Assembly: GCA_026182355.1 (NCBI GenBank)
Contig: JAPFBL010000171.1
Span: 1,364,001 to 1,428,000 of the forward strand
Direction: 5' to 3'
Length of the DNA: 64,000 nt
Source of the DNA: Hermatobates lingyangjiaoensis
Taxonomy: Eukaryota > Arthropoda > Insecta > Hemiptera > Hermatobatidae
In this document: piece by piece, positions 1 through 11,515 of the stretch
Numbering within the stretch: position 1 is the stretch's first letter
Layout of the letters: the number at the start of each line of letters is the position of its first letter
Program-made: the position numbers and the translations under genes
Notes under the pieces: generated by a model
What the model was told of the DNA's origin: nothing
The model's database searches: none
Seen by the model: only the letters and a program-made list of their open reading frames with translations

Positions 1-1483
1 TATTCCATAATGAAAAAAAACAATAATGAAAACTAATACAACTTTATTGAATTCAGAACTGATAAAATATTCCTGTATTATAAAAGACTAGAAAAAACTT
101 AGATGAATAAGGAAAATATTTGTGTATCATGGAGCTAAAAACTAGTGAAGATATCAAACATTAAAAGAACATGTAAATTTAAGAATTAAAACAATTCTTG
201 AAAAGTTTGCATGTGTGTGTATGGCTGGTGAAAGCTGATGAAGAATAAGTTCTTGGGATACAGGTTATTATATTCAAACTCTTGAAGAAGAATCTTGGAT
301 TAATTCAAAAGTAGGATTTGACTTCGAAATGGCTATAAAGTACAGATGTGGGCATGTTCTTCTACTTGTTAATGTGAATACCATAGTTCTTATTGACTCT
401 GATCTTAGATTCTGTTCACTTGAAAGATGAATAGCCCGAGCATACATGATGCCAGATAACGTTGAACACTTACACTCTTGAATCATAAGTAAGCGATAAT
501 TATGATTCCCAATGAAAAAATGGAATCATAATGGAGTTAATAACCTTAATCAGCTAAAACCTCTGAATAAAAACAACCAAAAAAAAATACTCGAATAATT
601 GAAAATAATCGTTTTGAATTGTAAAAATAATAAAAAGCCTTGTGTTTGAAGTTTTTGAAAGTTGAGCTCATATTCAGAGTCTTTTGTCATATGGGGCAAT
701 CAAATCATACAACATTGCTATAATTGTAAGAACAACAGTTGTAGAAAATTAAAAAGATCTTAGATTAGATTAAAAAGATCTTAGATTAAAAAGACCATTG
801 TTGATATTATCAGTTTGTTGAGAAGCAAAGTCTACTCGTTAACTTTTGTGAAGTCGTACTACAATTTTATATTATAGTAATATTAATTGTGTCAGCTTAA
901 TTGATTATATAAAAATAAGAACATTATAGGAATTTTTGCATAATTTTGCACCTCTAATAATTAGATTTAATTTTGTTGTTGTAATAGTAATGTCGCATTA
1001 TCTTACTATAACAAGATAAAATAAATTCCAAAAAATTATACTACTAAAATAATTTAATAAGAATTAATCAATTTAATTGGTTGTAATTATATTAATTGTG
1101 CCAATCATATAGGGATAGTTATAATTTGTACTGTAATCATATAATGATTCTATAAAACATTTTTACGAGAATTTCTTGTTGTATTTCTCAATATTAGACT
1201 TTCATGTTTTAGTATGTTTGGTTTTGTGTATGGATGGCATTTTCTTATTACAAGATTAATCTCTGTTTTGGTGTGAAAAATAAATTCTTGTTAACAATTT
1301 TGCCCTTTACTCTCATTTATCTCCATTAATTATTAAGCAATGTTTGATGATACTTTTTGAATAAATACACTTTTATCTTCAGTAAGACTCAAGCATAAAT
1401 TTGTTTCAGTATTATATTTTTTATTTTTCAATTTGTAAAAGAATTTACAAACATCTTTCTATCGTTCTGTCACTGTCTGTCCT
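1..1483. other. AT-rich sequence, no gene recognised
   Basis: I see only short unsupported reading frames. Positions 781-853 hold one copy of a dispersed repeat (next entry). Nothing else could be assigned. Confidence 0.5.
781..853 (+). repeat. Dispersed repeat, copy 1 (second copy at 2352-2416)
   Basis: The stretch from CATTGTTGATATTATCAG to GTGAAGTCGTA recurs near 2352-2416 with a few substitutions. Both copies are in the same orientation. The family is not recognised. Confidence 0.6.
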
Positions 1484-1905
1484 CAAATGCAGTCCGTTAT
1501 GGTCCAGATACCGCCTGTAACGCGACGCGACGGAATAGCACTCATCATTCAACAAGTTCCTTGCTATTTGCATGCAATCACGTTCAATAGTTGAGTTCAA
1601 TTTAGCTATTGTTTTAGATTTCATTGCGTAGACTTTGTCTTTTAGGTATCCTAATTGAAAAGTTTAGCGGTGTAAGGTCTGGCTAACGTGGAGGGTATTC
1701 AACAAAATCTCTCCGTCCAACCAACCTGTTTGGCAAAGTCTCATCCAGCTCTCGTAAGCATCTTACATCGCGATAGTAGAGTGAGGTGCTCCAGCCTGCT
1801 GAAAATAAAATTCTTATCTTCAAAATGTTGTGCCTCGCACGATAGACTGTTGCAGCAAGTTTAAATATAAAAGTTGTGTACATCTTTTTGGGTCACCCTA
1901 TAGTA
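1484..1905 (-). pseudogene. DDE transposase remnant (mariner/Tc1 superfamily type)
   Basis: Read on the minus strand in pieces, this encodes the C-terminal half of a DDE transposase. In order there is FQQAGAPH, then YYRDVRCLRELDETLPNR, then GRRDFVEYPPR, a stop, and PDLTPLN. In another frame follow GYLKDKVYAMKSKTIAKLN and a tail containing SVASRYRRYL. These match the family pattern QQDGAP...SPDLTPLDFFLWG...LKD.VY...ISRRY. The frame is broken by at least two frameshifts and one stop. The second catalytic Asp reads Ala (QQAGAP), and the third acidic site reads LTPLN rather than LTPLD, so the protein is dead. The plus-strand boundary near 1900 (GGTCACCC on plus) may be the surviving 5' inverted-repeat end, fused to the C-terminal half by an internal deletion. 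That last point is inference. Confidence 0.75.
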
Positions 1906-2717
1906 TAAGATTTAGACAACAAAGCTTTCATTCCTCAACAAAGCAACAAATTTAGCAACATATTTCATCCATCAATGTAGTCATGCTACAGCTACAAATT
2001 TAAAAAACCTGTTGGAGCTTAAATTTCCCATTTTATGGAATTATGTTTTTTGAGAAGTCAACCTTTTGCTGTCATAACCCTACTCATACCAATATAACTG
2101 TTTACTCAGTAACACCGTTAGCAATTTAACAGTAGACATTTCTTAATATAAATTCGTGAGTTATAGGCCACTATGCATTAAGTAAATTGGTTTGTTTTTC
2201 GCAATGTTGATACAATTGGGTTATCAAAAAAATATTTTATTAAGTATGTCATTCTTAGAGGTATACTTATCGAGATCAAAATGTTTAGTAAATTTAAACT
2301 TTATTTAGATTAAGGTTGAATTGTGAGGATTGCCAGATAGATGGCTGGATACATTGTTGATATTATCAGTTTGTTGAGCAAGCAAAGTCTACTCCTTAAC
2401 CTTTGTGAAGTCGTAACGCAGGACTGTTCCGATATGGTTCACTCTCGAGGACCACTTTGAAGTTGCTTCTCTCAACCACTTGGGCACTCGTGCAGACCAT
2501 TCTCTGCTTCAGCCTAACAGTAAATCACAAGATGAATTATTTCCTTAATTTTTTAACCTGCGGCATTCCTAACTGTTAAATCCAACTAAACTGTCTGAAT
2601 ATTCGATGCAATTTATTATTTTCAGACCAATAAATTAAGAAAGTCAAAGTGTGTCGAGAAGCAGAAGAAATTCTTTGCTGGCCACTACATTGGCTTTGGA
2701 ACGGGATATCTTTGGCA

Positions 2718-2756
<39 letters not shown>

Positions 2757-4090
2757 GCTGCAAATCAAAATAAGTTGGGGTTTTTTTTTGCATTATATCT
2801 TCATATTCCAATCTTTTTCTAGTAACTGTATATTCAATGTATAAGTACTGACCTTGGAAATGAAAGTTAAATATGTAGAGCACATTCAAGGAAGTAAGGT
2901 AGGTTAGGTTTAGATATCTCATGTTGTAAACTCTTAATCTAAAGAAATTTTTCACTAATGGTAACTAATATCTACATGCAGCCTGTTCCACATAGACTGC
3001 CTCGCGCTGAACAACAAACTTATTGGATGACAATATCACCATGTATTCAGCATCCTTAAGAAGCCTCTTCCATTGATCCAAATATTTGTTATTGATTGCT
3101 GTAGTCATTCCAGGATTTGACAGCATTGCCATTGTTTCGCTTTCTTCCATTAGTAAAGACGATCTCCTTGGCAAACATGGCACCATCGCAACTGCTCCAT
3201 ATCTAGGACAAAGAGGTTGACTGGTTCTGATAGGAGGTGATTAGTATCCAATTCTCAGACTATTTAATAATTATATTATAATATCATTTTCGTGGAATAA
3301 CTTTACTTAAGCTATTCCGTAGTAGTCTCTAACGGAGGGAGTTATCCTCATAATTTTGGCACTTTATATTAAAACAGGTTCCACTTATTTCCCATAATTC
3401 AATCATTCTAGAAACTTGAAATTTCTTATTTAGTATTTGCTTGATATGAGTATTACATAATCAAAATTTCATGAGTTTTGGAATTTCAAAAAATTGAAAG
3501 AAGCAATATGACCCTAAAAAAAACCTAATAAGCTAAAATTGAATCCACAGTCTTGATTTTCCCATTTTAATTTTATTAAGTACTCTATTCCTTGATGTAA
3601 GTTATTCATTAAAACCAACTTCTTTCTAATATTATAGGCAATTATGAAGTAACGATTTGAAATTATTAGTAAAAGAATCTTTGTAACCTTTTACATTATT
3701 TATGATAAAATGTACTGTAAAGAACATTAAATCAACGACTAAAATCAATTTTTAACATTTGGAGTTCATTTTTCATCAATATTTCATTGATATTTGTCAG
3801 ATACGTTCTTAAAACAAAACATATCATTTTTTCTGCTTACATTAACATTAAATGATGATAATAAACTCACTTAAATAGTAACTAAAGTAAATTTCCAATA
3901 TAATCAGCTAAATAAACTCTGCAGCACCTTATTGATATCGTATAACATCACTTATTCGTTTCATGATTTGATTGTCAATGATTAATCGTTTCATGATTAT
4001 TTGTTTCAATGATTTGGTTAATAATGTACTCCTACAAGTGATATTAGTTCTATGTCTGAATTTACTTATAGTTAGTTAACTATAACTAAC
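1906..4090. other. AT-rich sequence with one (CA)n tract
   Basis: No gene was recognised. A (CA)n microsatellite lies at 2719-2755, and the second copy of the 781-853 repeat is at 2352-2416. A 73-residue minus-strand frame at 2965-3186 has no recognisable motif and I do not call it. Confidence 0.45.
2719..2755 (+). repeat. (CA)n microsatellite
   Basis: An uninterrupted CA run of about 18 units. Confidence 0.95.
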
Positions 4091-4094
4091 TAGT

Positions 4095-5445
4095 AGAGTG
4101 CAGACCATTCCAGATTTTTTTAAAATAACACGTAAAACTACATTGATTGTAATTTATAATTAGAAGGATATATTTAGCTATTAATAGCAATTAGGCACAT
4201 GTCAATAAAAGGTAGCAGTGGACTCTTGATTTTTGAAGTATTTCAGTGAGTGTGAATAAAAAAATGAGTGTAGACCACCCCAATTTTTTTTTAGATTACT
4301 ATATTTTAAAGCACAATTAATTTATTTGTATGTTGCATACAATATGACATGTATATGTCAATTGATCTGATTACTTCAAAACTTTTTAGAACGGAAATAT
4401 GGTCTGTATATAGTCAATCAGATAAAACAACATTGAAGAGTTGAAAGATTTCTACTTGTTAGCGTGTTTTATGAAAAACTGTAGGATGAATCCTCATTCT
4501 AAATATACTTCAACATAGAAACATATACAACTACTGATGTAAAATTGAGTTAATAACCTACAAGCCTAACTAGTAGAATAAATACTGGAGTATAAGAAAA
4601 TAATTATTACCAATTATACTATATAATTGTAGCATTCATATCAATCAACAGTTTTCACATAGTATATCTGTTTAAATCAACAGTAAAAGTATAAAATTAT
4701 TATTGTTAGTACCACAAAACTTGTTTTTAATATTTAATAACAATAAAATATCTTGTTTTATACATTTTACTCTTCACTCGACCTGTTTTGAATCCATCTA
4801 TATATTTGGTCTATCTTCTAGAAGGTTAATTAAAATTTAAATAATTTTTACTTTGGATGATAGAGAGGATTCAAAACTGGTGGGGGGGGGGGGGGGGGGG
4901 AGTAGGAATTAGATAATAAGGTGGTTTATCCTTCTTTAACATGACAGCTGTTTTTACATACAAATTCATATGTAAATTTATAGTTATTGTATATGAGATG
5001 GCAATGTTGGTGTTAGTATAGTGTATTAGTCCTACTCCTGAATTTACTTATAGTAAACTTGAGTGTAGACCACTCCAGTTTTTTTTTTTAAATAACATGT
5101 AAAACTACATTGATTGTAATTCATAATTAGAAGGATATATTTTAGCTATCAATAGCAATTAGGTACATATTGTACCTAATGTTTCTATGCTGAAATATAT
5201 TTGGAATGAGGATTCATCCTACAGTTTTTCATAAAACACGATAAGAAGTAGAAATTCTTCAACTCTTCAATTTTTGTTTCATCTGATTGACTATATACAG
5301 ATCATATTTCCGTTTTAAAAAGTTTAAAGTAATCAGATCAATTGACATATACATATCATATTGTCTCCAACATACAATAAAAGGTAGTAGTGGACTCTTG
5401 ACTTTTTGAAGTATTTCAGTGGGTTTGAATAGTTTATAAGGGATA
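4095..5445. repeat. Nested duplicated and inverted block
   Basis: Segment A (about 4100-4265: GTAGACC.. poly-T, AACTACATTGATTGTAAT, ..GACTCTTGA..) recurs at 5060-5169 plus 5375-5440. It is split at CAATTAGGTACAT. The 5170-5375 insert is the inverted copy of segment B (about 4320-4525; shared landmarks are GGATGAATCCTCATTC against GAATGAGGATTCATCC and TGTATATAGTCAATCAGAT against its complement). The locus therefore contains A-B followed by A' interrupted by inverted B'. The family is unrecognised. Confidence 0.7.
4882..4900 (+). repeat. Poly-G tract (19 G)
   Basis: Nineteen consecutive G, preceded by T. Similar long G runs occur at 18027-18042 and 26636-26651. Confidence 0.9.
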
Positions 5446-6116
5446 TGTTGTGTCTGGAAGATAACATAACAACATTTAGAAATGCTACTGTTGTTTAGAG
5501 CTACTGAGCGAAATGGCATCCAAGAGTCTGGATCACTACCAAATCACTGCATTCAGTAGAGCCATTCAAGTGAATAAAAACACTAATGGAAAAGCAGAAG
5601 TAATTTCAATTGAGAAGTGCTGATTATTGTAAGGTGCAGAGGGGGGCCATACTCAATGGCTCATCCGTCGATTGTTACAACTTGACAGTCACCTGCCAAG
5701 CTGTGCCAACCTTTGCAAAACATACAGGCTAGGCGAAAGGAGGCAACACCTGCAGCTTGCGATGAGTACACAATCAGTGTAGACAGCTATGGAAATGGAA
5801 ACCTGAAAAACTGTCAAGTCTATCATATGTGCCTCAAAATATGCTTTTGAAAGTAAACATATCTTTCCACTATGTACATACCAAGCCGATTGATGTTGGC
5901 AAAATTATAATGATGGTTACTGATTATCTAAAACACTATCAATAAATGGATATGTTCAGTTCAAACTTGTGCCTTTCATTAACTTTAAACGAATATACAT
6001 GAATATTTCAGAGTAAACAAATCAGCCATCAACAAATCAGTTTAATGTGTTTTAACATCATATATATATTATATATAATATATATATATAATATTTCAAT
6101 ATATATATATATATAT
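5446..6116. other. Unassigned, ending in (TA)n
   Basis: A mildly GC-richer patch lies at about 5636-5840 (GGGGGGCCAT.. to ..CAAGTCTATC) with no readable long frame. (TA)n-rich sequence at 6060-6117 borders the next element. Confidence 0.4.
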
Positions 6117-6117
6117 A

Positions 6118-6312
6118 TGGTTGGAGACGGTCTCCAACCGTCTCTGAACCAGTGCGCTTGGTTTCCCTCTCTTATCTCTCCTGAAGACGGTTCAAACCAA
6201 AAATTAGAGACTGTAAGTGTGTTCTTTTGATTTTTCTATGTTTCTTTGTCTATATTGAACTATATTTGTCCGTTTTGGATCGTATTTCCAACGAAAAAGT
6301 GTATATATATAT
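6118..6312 (+). mobile_element. Hammerhead-bearing element, AATT family
   Basis: The element runs from (TA)n through GGTTGGAGACGG and a ribozyme-like core (6177-6210) to a leader (ACTGTAAGTGTGTTC ... ATATTGAACTATATTTGTC ... GATCGTATTTCCAACG) and ends at TA repeats. The same leader recurs at 54790-54870 (+), in part at 54365-54420 (-), and as a 3' fragment at 7015-7080. Confidence 0.65.
6177..6210 (+). ncRNA. Hammerhead-ribozyme-like core (AATT family, damaged)
   Basis: TCTC + CTGAAGA + C + hairpin GGTT-CA-AACC + AAA (GAA expected) + palindrome AATT + A + GAGA. Helix I TCTC/GAGA pairs perfectly. The conserved G of GAAA is mutated to A, so this copy should be inactive. Confidence 0.5.
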
Positions 6313-6540
6313 ACTGTGTGTATTATGGGATTCTGGTACTTCAATTTCTTAGTTTCAAAAACAAATTCTCAATGCAGATGTTTTGGTTTTGTTTTAAAAC
6401 CTTTTTCATATGCAGAAGAATTTTTGTATTAGAATCAGGAGTTGAAGAAGAAGAATGGAAAAAGATTTCTGCTCGACTGGGAAACAACAAATCTATACAT
6501 ATACGAATGTATATATATATATATATATATTCACTGAAAT

Positions 6541-7649
6541 CTACATAAGTGGTCTGGATTTCATATATGATTGGTTGTTTCATGACCAAATGAATTGATT
6601 GTTTTGTTGTGTGGAGTGGAGGTTGTGGGGGTTCTTGAAGTTGTAGGTTGCCGGCTCTAATGAAAACCACGTACTTTGATCATCTCTTCTATGAAGTCAC
6701 CTCTATCAGCATGACGAATATTATAAGAGCTCCCACTCCTTCAAAAAATAAACAGTTGCCATGTGATATTAGCTTCTCCTCGGTCCTCGCTCTTGATTAG
6801 GGCCGTAGTCCTATAAGTGTAGTCCTGTTGAACCCGTTTGCTAAACGATGAAGCCACTGTCGTCTTGCCAGTAAGGATAAAGGGCTCACAATCCCTCAGT
6901 AAATACGAATACTATCAAAGGCCTCATTTATATTATTTTTGGCTGTAGGTTCTTGATTAGGCCGTCTGGTAATCAATAGCCTTTAGAAAACCAACAACTA
7001 ACAACAATATTTTCTTTATGTTTCTCTATCTATATTGAACTTTATTTTCATCAAAAAATGGTGTATATATATATATATATAATATGGAATCCAAGTTATC
7101 TGAAGCTGAAACACCGATCAAGAAGTTCGTTTTGTTTCTATTTCACAGTCGGTATATATGTATATATAAATAGGCAGTAGGCCCTCTCGTAAACAGATAT
7201 TGGTAAAATTCGCAGTAGCTTCTGTCTCACGATTTACGAAAATTTCTATTAGAAACATGGACAGAAATTATAAAGTTTGTTTTTATTTGTCACTTGGACA
7301 GATGATATGGAATCTATAGCCAGAAGAAAGAAAAATTACCTGTGACATCGAGTCTACCAGTATGAAAATTGTAACCGCAGAAGCTGCTTCAAATTTTAAC
7401 CTTTATATATATATATATATATATAATTATATATATAATATATGTATATATAAATAATATATGATATTATTATATAATATAATATATAATATATATATGA
7501 GTTAGCTTCAGCTACTTAAAGGGACTACTTCTGCCCGATGACAACAACTGTCGAAAATCGTTGTGAGCCTTTTGTGTGTGTCTTTATTTGTTTTTTTCTT
7601 TCCTGTGTAAACTATATATATTTATGTTATAACGGTCCTCAGGGTTGCT
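6541..7649. other. Unassigned repeat-rich stretch
   Basis: 6371-6415 on the minus strand is a fragment of the GGTTTTAAATAAAACC hairpin family. 6640-6995 is a mixed-GC stretch ending in AACCAACAACTAACAAC, possibly an old retroposon tail. 7015-7080 is a leader fragment of the AATT family. 7400-7500 is TA-rich. 7542-7570 (CCGATGACAACAACTGTCGAAAA) is a weak hammerhead-like hairpin. No gene was seen. Confidence 0.4.
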
Positions 7650-7848
7650 ATTAATTAAAAGTACTAACGAATTTGAAAATAATCAGGGATTGAACTTAAT
7701 ATCCTACGTTCCTGCATGCAGTTTTAATATTCTTGAGAACAACCTGAACAACCAGACCACGAGCTTCTCAAGAATATTAAAACTGCATGCAGGAACGTAA
7801 GATATTAAGTTCAATCCCTGATTATTTTCAAATTCGTTAGTACTTTTA

Positions 7849-7854
<6 letters not shown>
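7650..7854. repeat. Near-perfect foldback (90-bp arms)
   Basis: The arm at 7650-7739 is the inverse of 7765-7854 with a 25-nt loop. I found a single C/T difference (ATATCCTACG against its partner). It ends in (TA)n. No ribozyme core was seen in the arms. Confidence 0.85.
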
Positions 7855-7884
<30 letters not shown>

Positions 7885-7888
<4 letters not shown>

Positions 7889-8085
7889 ATTTCACATAAA
7901 CATGTGAAATAACAATCAATGATCAAACCACAATAAGAAATGGGAAAACAAGACTAAGATCTTTCAACCGTAACAAGCGGTCTTCGTCAAAGTCAGTTGG
8001 GTTTTTGACTCTGACGAAGACCGCTTGTTACGGTTGAAAGATCTTAGCTTGTTTCCCATTTCTTATTGTGGTTTGATCATATATA
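7885..8085. mobile_element. Palindromic AGATCT-family element
   Basis: Two inverted arms (about 7917-7995 and 7998-8082) each run from ATGATCAAACCACAATA through AGATCTTTCAACCG to the centre, flanked by (TA)n. An outer piece (CACATAAACATGTGAAATAA) is present on the left. This is the commonest family in the window, with about 15 copies. The minus core spans 7952-7994 and the plus core 8007-8049. Confidence 0.85.
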
Positions 8086-8226
8086 TATATATATATATAA
8101 TAAAATGATCTAAGCTATTAATACTGATATATATTAACGCATAAAACACAATAAGATAATTTAAAGTAGCGGAGATCTGTGGATTGGCAAGTTTGCTCTT
8201 GAAGCTGTCTGACTTGTAACGCGACC

Positions 8227-8698
8227 CACTGCTTAGCGACGTCCGAGTGTCGCTATATTGTGGCTAGTACAGTCATTGGACTTTGTGTCCGCTCAACCCT
8301 TTGACACAAGTGTTCTGGAAGGTGTTGGGCGATGGCCCAGTGACTGGTGTCGTGATGAAATCGCGCTCAGCACGCAGTCGGCACACTGCTTAGCGACGTC
8401 CGAGTGCCGCTATATTGTGGCTAGTACAGTCATTGGACTTTGTGTCCGCTCAACCCTTTGACACAAGTGTTCTGGAAGGTGTTGGGCGATGGCCCAGTGA
8501 CTGGTGTCGTGATGAAATCGCGCTCAGCCGCAGTCGGCACACTGCTTAGCGACGTCCGAGTGTCGCTATATTGTGGCTAGTACAGTCATTGGACTTTGTG
8601 TCCGCTCAACCCTTTGACACAAGTGTTCTGGAAGGTGTTGGGCGATGGCCCAGTGACTGGTGTCGTGATGAAATCGCGCTCAGCCGCAGTCGGCACAC
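8227..8698 (+). repeat. Three tandem copies of a 156-157-bp unit
   Basis: CACTGCTTAGCGACGTCCGA starts at 8227, 8384 and 8540. Each unit includes GCTCAACCCTTTGACACAAG and GATGAAATCGCGCTCAG. Copies are nearly identical (GAGTGTCG versus GAGTGCCG). The array ends about 90 bp before the signal-peptide ATG, so it may be a duplicated promoter or 5' untranslated segment. Reading frames through it are incidental. Confidence 0.9.
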
Positions 8699-8787
8699 TG
8701 CGCTGGCTTTGGGAGGGGGCAGCGGCAGGGAGGGGACAGGCCGCGCTGGAGACTCATTCTGGAGGATTGGCCCACAAAGGCCGCACC
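8699..8787 (+). promoter_or_regulatory. GC-rich leader upstream of the exon
   Basis: GC-rich sequence (GGGAGGGGGCAGCGGCAGGG and following) between the tandem array and the ATG. It is a likely 5' untranslated region or core promoter. No TATA box is evident. Confidence 0.4.
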
Positions 8788-8897
8788 ATGCTCCCGTCTG
8801 CCTGCTTCGTGCTCGGACCCTTTCTCTCTGTCCTCGCCGCTCTTCCGCAAACCTCCGCTAACGACCACAGATTCAACCACACAACCCCAGTTGGAGG
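8788..8897 (+). CDS. First coding exon of a secreted or membrane protein (partial)
   Basis: ATG in a good initiation context (GCACCATGC) opens 36 codons plus two bases and ends at a consensus donor, G|GTAAGTAC. Without splicing, a TAA inside the donor would end translation at once. The product starts MLPSACFVLGPFLSVLAAL, a typical signal peptide (short N-region, hydrophobic core, Pro/Gln turn), with likely cleavage after TSA near residue 24. NDHRFNHTTPVG follows, containing the sequon N-H-T at residue 30. The exon and the about 90 bp before it are far richer in GC and CpG than the rest of the window, as expected of a gene start. The frame stays open upstream to 8596, but that would begin inside the tandem repeats, so I prefer 8788. 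I do not recognise the protein, and the next exon was not found in this window. Secretion is inferred from the signal peptide only. Confidence 0.6.
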
Positions 8898-8903
8898 GTA
8901 AGT

Positions 8904-10796
8904 ACTCCATTCAGTACATCTAAAGCCCATTAACTATATATAACTTTGTTATCCTCCTCTAGATAAATAATACATTACCCAAATATTTAGCATAAAGGGT
9001 GATAGCCCTTTAATGGTTTGATATATATATATCAAAAGGGGTGGGGATGAATTAATAATTTTTTTGTGATTTGTGAATATATAAAATCAAATTCACCTTT
9101 CCAATTCATCTAAGTATTTACATATTGTACCCAACATTACTGTATATATGATATCCATTAAACAATATAATACATACTGAGGGGACTTTGAGGTATCGAC
9201 CAAGTGGTCTTTTCTAGAACCAGGGGTTCTTCTTGGAGATGGAGTATTCGTATTAGTGTACACTGGACGATTATGCATTGATTGATGACCCATCGTCTTT
9301 TCGAATTTATACTGTGATATCTGCATTCACTCCATTAGTTTAGACTTCTTATGTGTTATTCATAAATAATAATAGATCTATTGATTAAATATTTATATTG
9401 AAAACATAGAATATAGTTGGATAACATGATTCTCTCCAAACAAAAATTTAAAGAAATATATCTTACAATTTTTCCTTTTCATGAAGACATATGTAATAAT
9501 ATTAAAACGTAATCGTGACTCTACTATCAAAGAAATTACTACAAAAAACATTATGCTGAAGTCAAAGAACAAAGAAAAGACGTTCCAAGGTCTCTTTAGG
9601 TAGCTTGTTTCTGAATATTTGTTTAGTTCATAGAAATATTTACTAGATTTCACTTTGTGCTGATATTTTTGATTTCATCGATGTTTATATATTCCTTTAC
9701 TTGTAAAGAAAAATATCGTTTTATTAAAAAGCAAAGTTATAACTGTTTACTTTTTTGTTTTTTAATTATGAAATGAAAAAATCTGAATAAAATGGGTTCA
9801 AAATATTATTTGGGTGGGTTGGAAAGCAAAAATACAACTTTAAATGTTTAATTAGTAGAAGAATTTACTAATTTGCTAATTTTAAACAAATGTTTCAATT
9901 CCACTAAAATATTCTGTAGATAATAAAAATTTATATTTGATAAACTAATTGTCGATATTTACTATTCATTTTTTTTTTTTGAAAAATACATTTTAGGAAG
10001 GAAATAGGTGTAATATTAATATTAAATACAAATCTTATGTTTAAATAGGACTCTAATAATAGTACTATCAAACAAAAAAACTTTATCTAAACAATTAATC
10101 TTTTGATTGTAGAATTAAACATTTTTTTAATACTACTGAATGCTTCTTTCTACATGTAAAGTATAGGAAACATGAAAAAAAAATTTGTTTTGAAATGGTG
10201 ATTAATTTATATGTTTTGAGGTCCCATTAGTCAATTTATACTTTTTTTTTGTAATAGGTATGTGTGTGTGTGTGTGTATGTGTGTGCGTATGTATGTGTG
10301 TGACGTGAGTGGGTATATATCTAAACGTGATAAATAATTTTGATATTTTACCAAAAACTCACAGATACTGTGAGTTTGATATTTTACCAGGGCTCGCAGT
10401 GTAGAAAATCCCTGCCTGAATAGTTTCAGGCAATGTATAGTTTGCCACTTGTATTCTACTTTAATGACCATTATGAGGTTTTAGACACCAATGTTTTTTC
10501 CCATAAACTGCTAATTTTAGAAAGTTTAAAATTCGTAGTAATTACGCACCTAAAATTAGTATTAATTACAAAAAAAGTTCTGGAATTTCTTAATAAAAGA
10601 GAATGTCAGTTTCGCGTGATAAAGTAATAATTTTGACTTATGATAGACCCAAAAGTTTGTAAAGTGACCATACCATTTAAAAAACATAATGAAATTAACA
10701 TCCAAATAGTTCTCAATAGAAAGATAAGCTGCATAGTTTTTTGATGAAATTACTTTAACAAAAAGAGGTTTTACGGTATATTTTATGAATTCAGAA
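8904..10796. other. Presumed start of intron, AT-rich
   Basis: Sequence after the donor at 8898. No exon, ribozyme-family element or transposon was recognised. A TG-rich microsatellite lies at 10258-10305. Confidence 0.4.
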
Positions 10797-11515
10797 AATA
10801 TATATTTTTTTTGCTAAATTGCAGAAACTAGATCAGTAAATATATATTTTTTTTGCTAAATTGCAGAAACTAGATCAGTAAATATATATTTTTTTTGCTA
10901 AATTGCAGAAACTAGATCAGTAAATATATTTTTTTTTTGCTAAATTGCAGAAACTAGATCAGTAAATATATATTTTTTTCCTAAATTGCAGAAACTAGTT
11001 CAGTAAATATATAATTTTTTTTGCTAAATTGCAGAAACTAGATCAGTAAATATTATTTTTCTGCTAAATATTGCGAAAACTAGATCAGTAAATATATTTT
11101 GTTTTTAAAGCTAAATCAAAAAATGCAGAAACTAGTTCAAAAGGAAATTATGTGGATTTTTTTTTGCTAAATATTTGCAGAAACTAGATACTATATAATA
11201 CACTTTTAATAAAAAAAAAATTATTATTTTTGCTAAATTGCATGAAACTAGATCATAAATATAATTTTTTTTTAGCTAAATTGCTAAAACTAATCATAAT
11301 ATAATATATTTATTTCTGCTATTAATTGCAGAAACTAGATCAGTAAATATATATTTTTTTTTGCTAAATTGCAGAAACTAGATCAGTAAATATATATTTT
11401 TTTGCTAAATTGCAGAAACTAGATCAGTAAATATATATTTTTTTTTGCTAAATTGCAGAAACTAGATCAGTAAATATATATTTTTTTGCTAAATTGTATA
11501 AACTAGTTCAGTGAA
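10797..11515 (+). repeat. 42-bp minisatellite with degraded middle
   Basis: About 16 copies of TGCTAAATTGCAGAAACTAG + ATCAGTAAATATATA + T-run. The ends (10797-11060 and 11330-11515) are almost uniform. The middle (11060-11330) is scrambled with indels and contains CACTTTTAATAAAAAAAAAA, which otherwise occurs just outside the array at 11700. Confidence 0.9.

Noticed and set aside
8258..8696. Repeated 60-70-codon frames in the 156-bp tandem array
   Set aside because: They recur only because the unit recurs. No coding signature was seen, and the start of the following exon is better placed at 8788.
10797..11515. CRISPR-like regular repeat spacing
   Set aside because: The units are contiguous tandem copies without unique spacers, and the sequence is eukaryotic in character.
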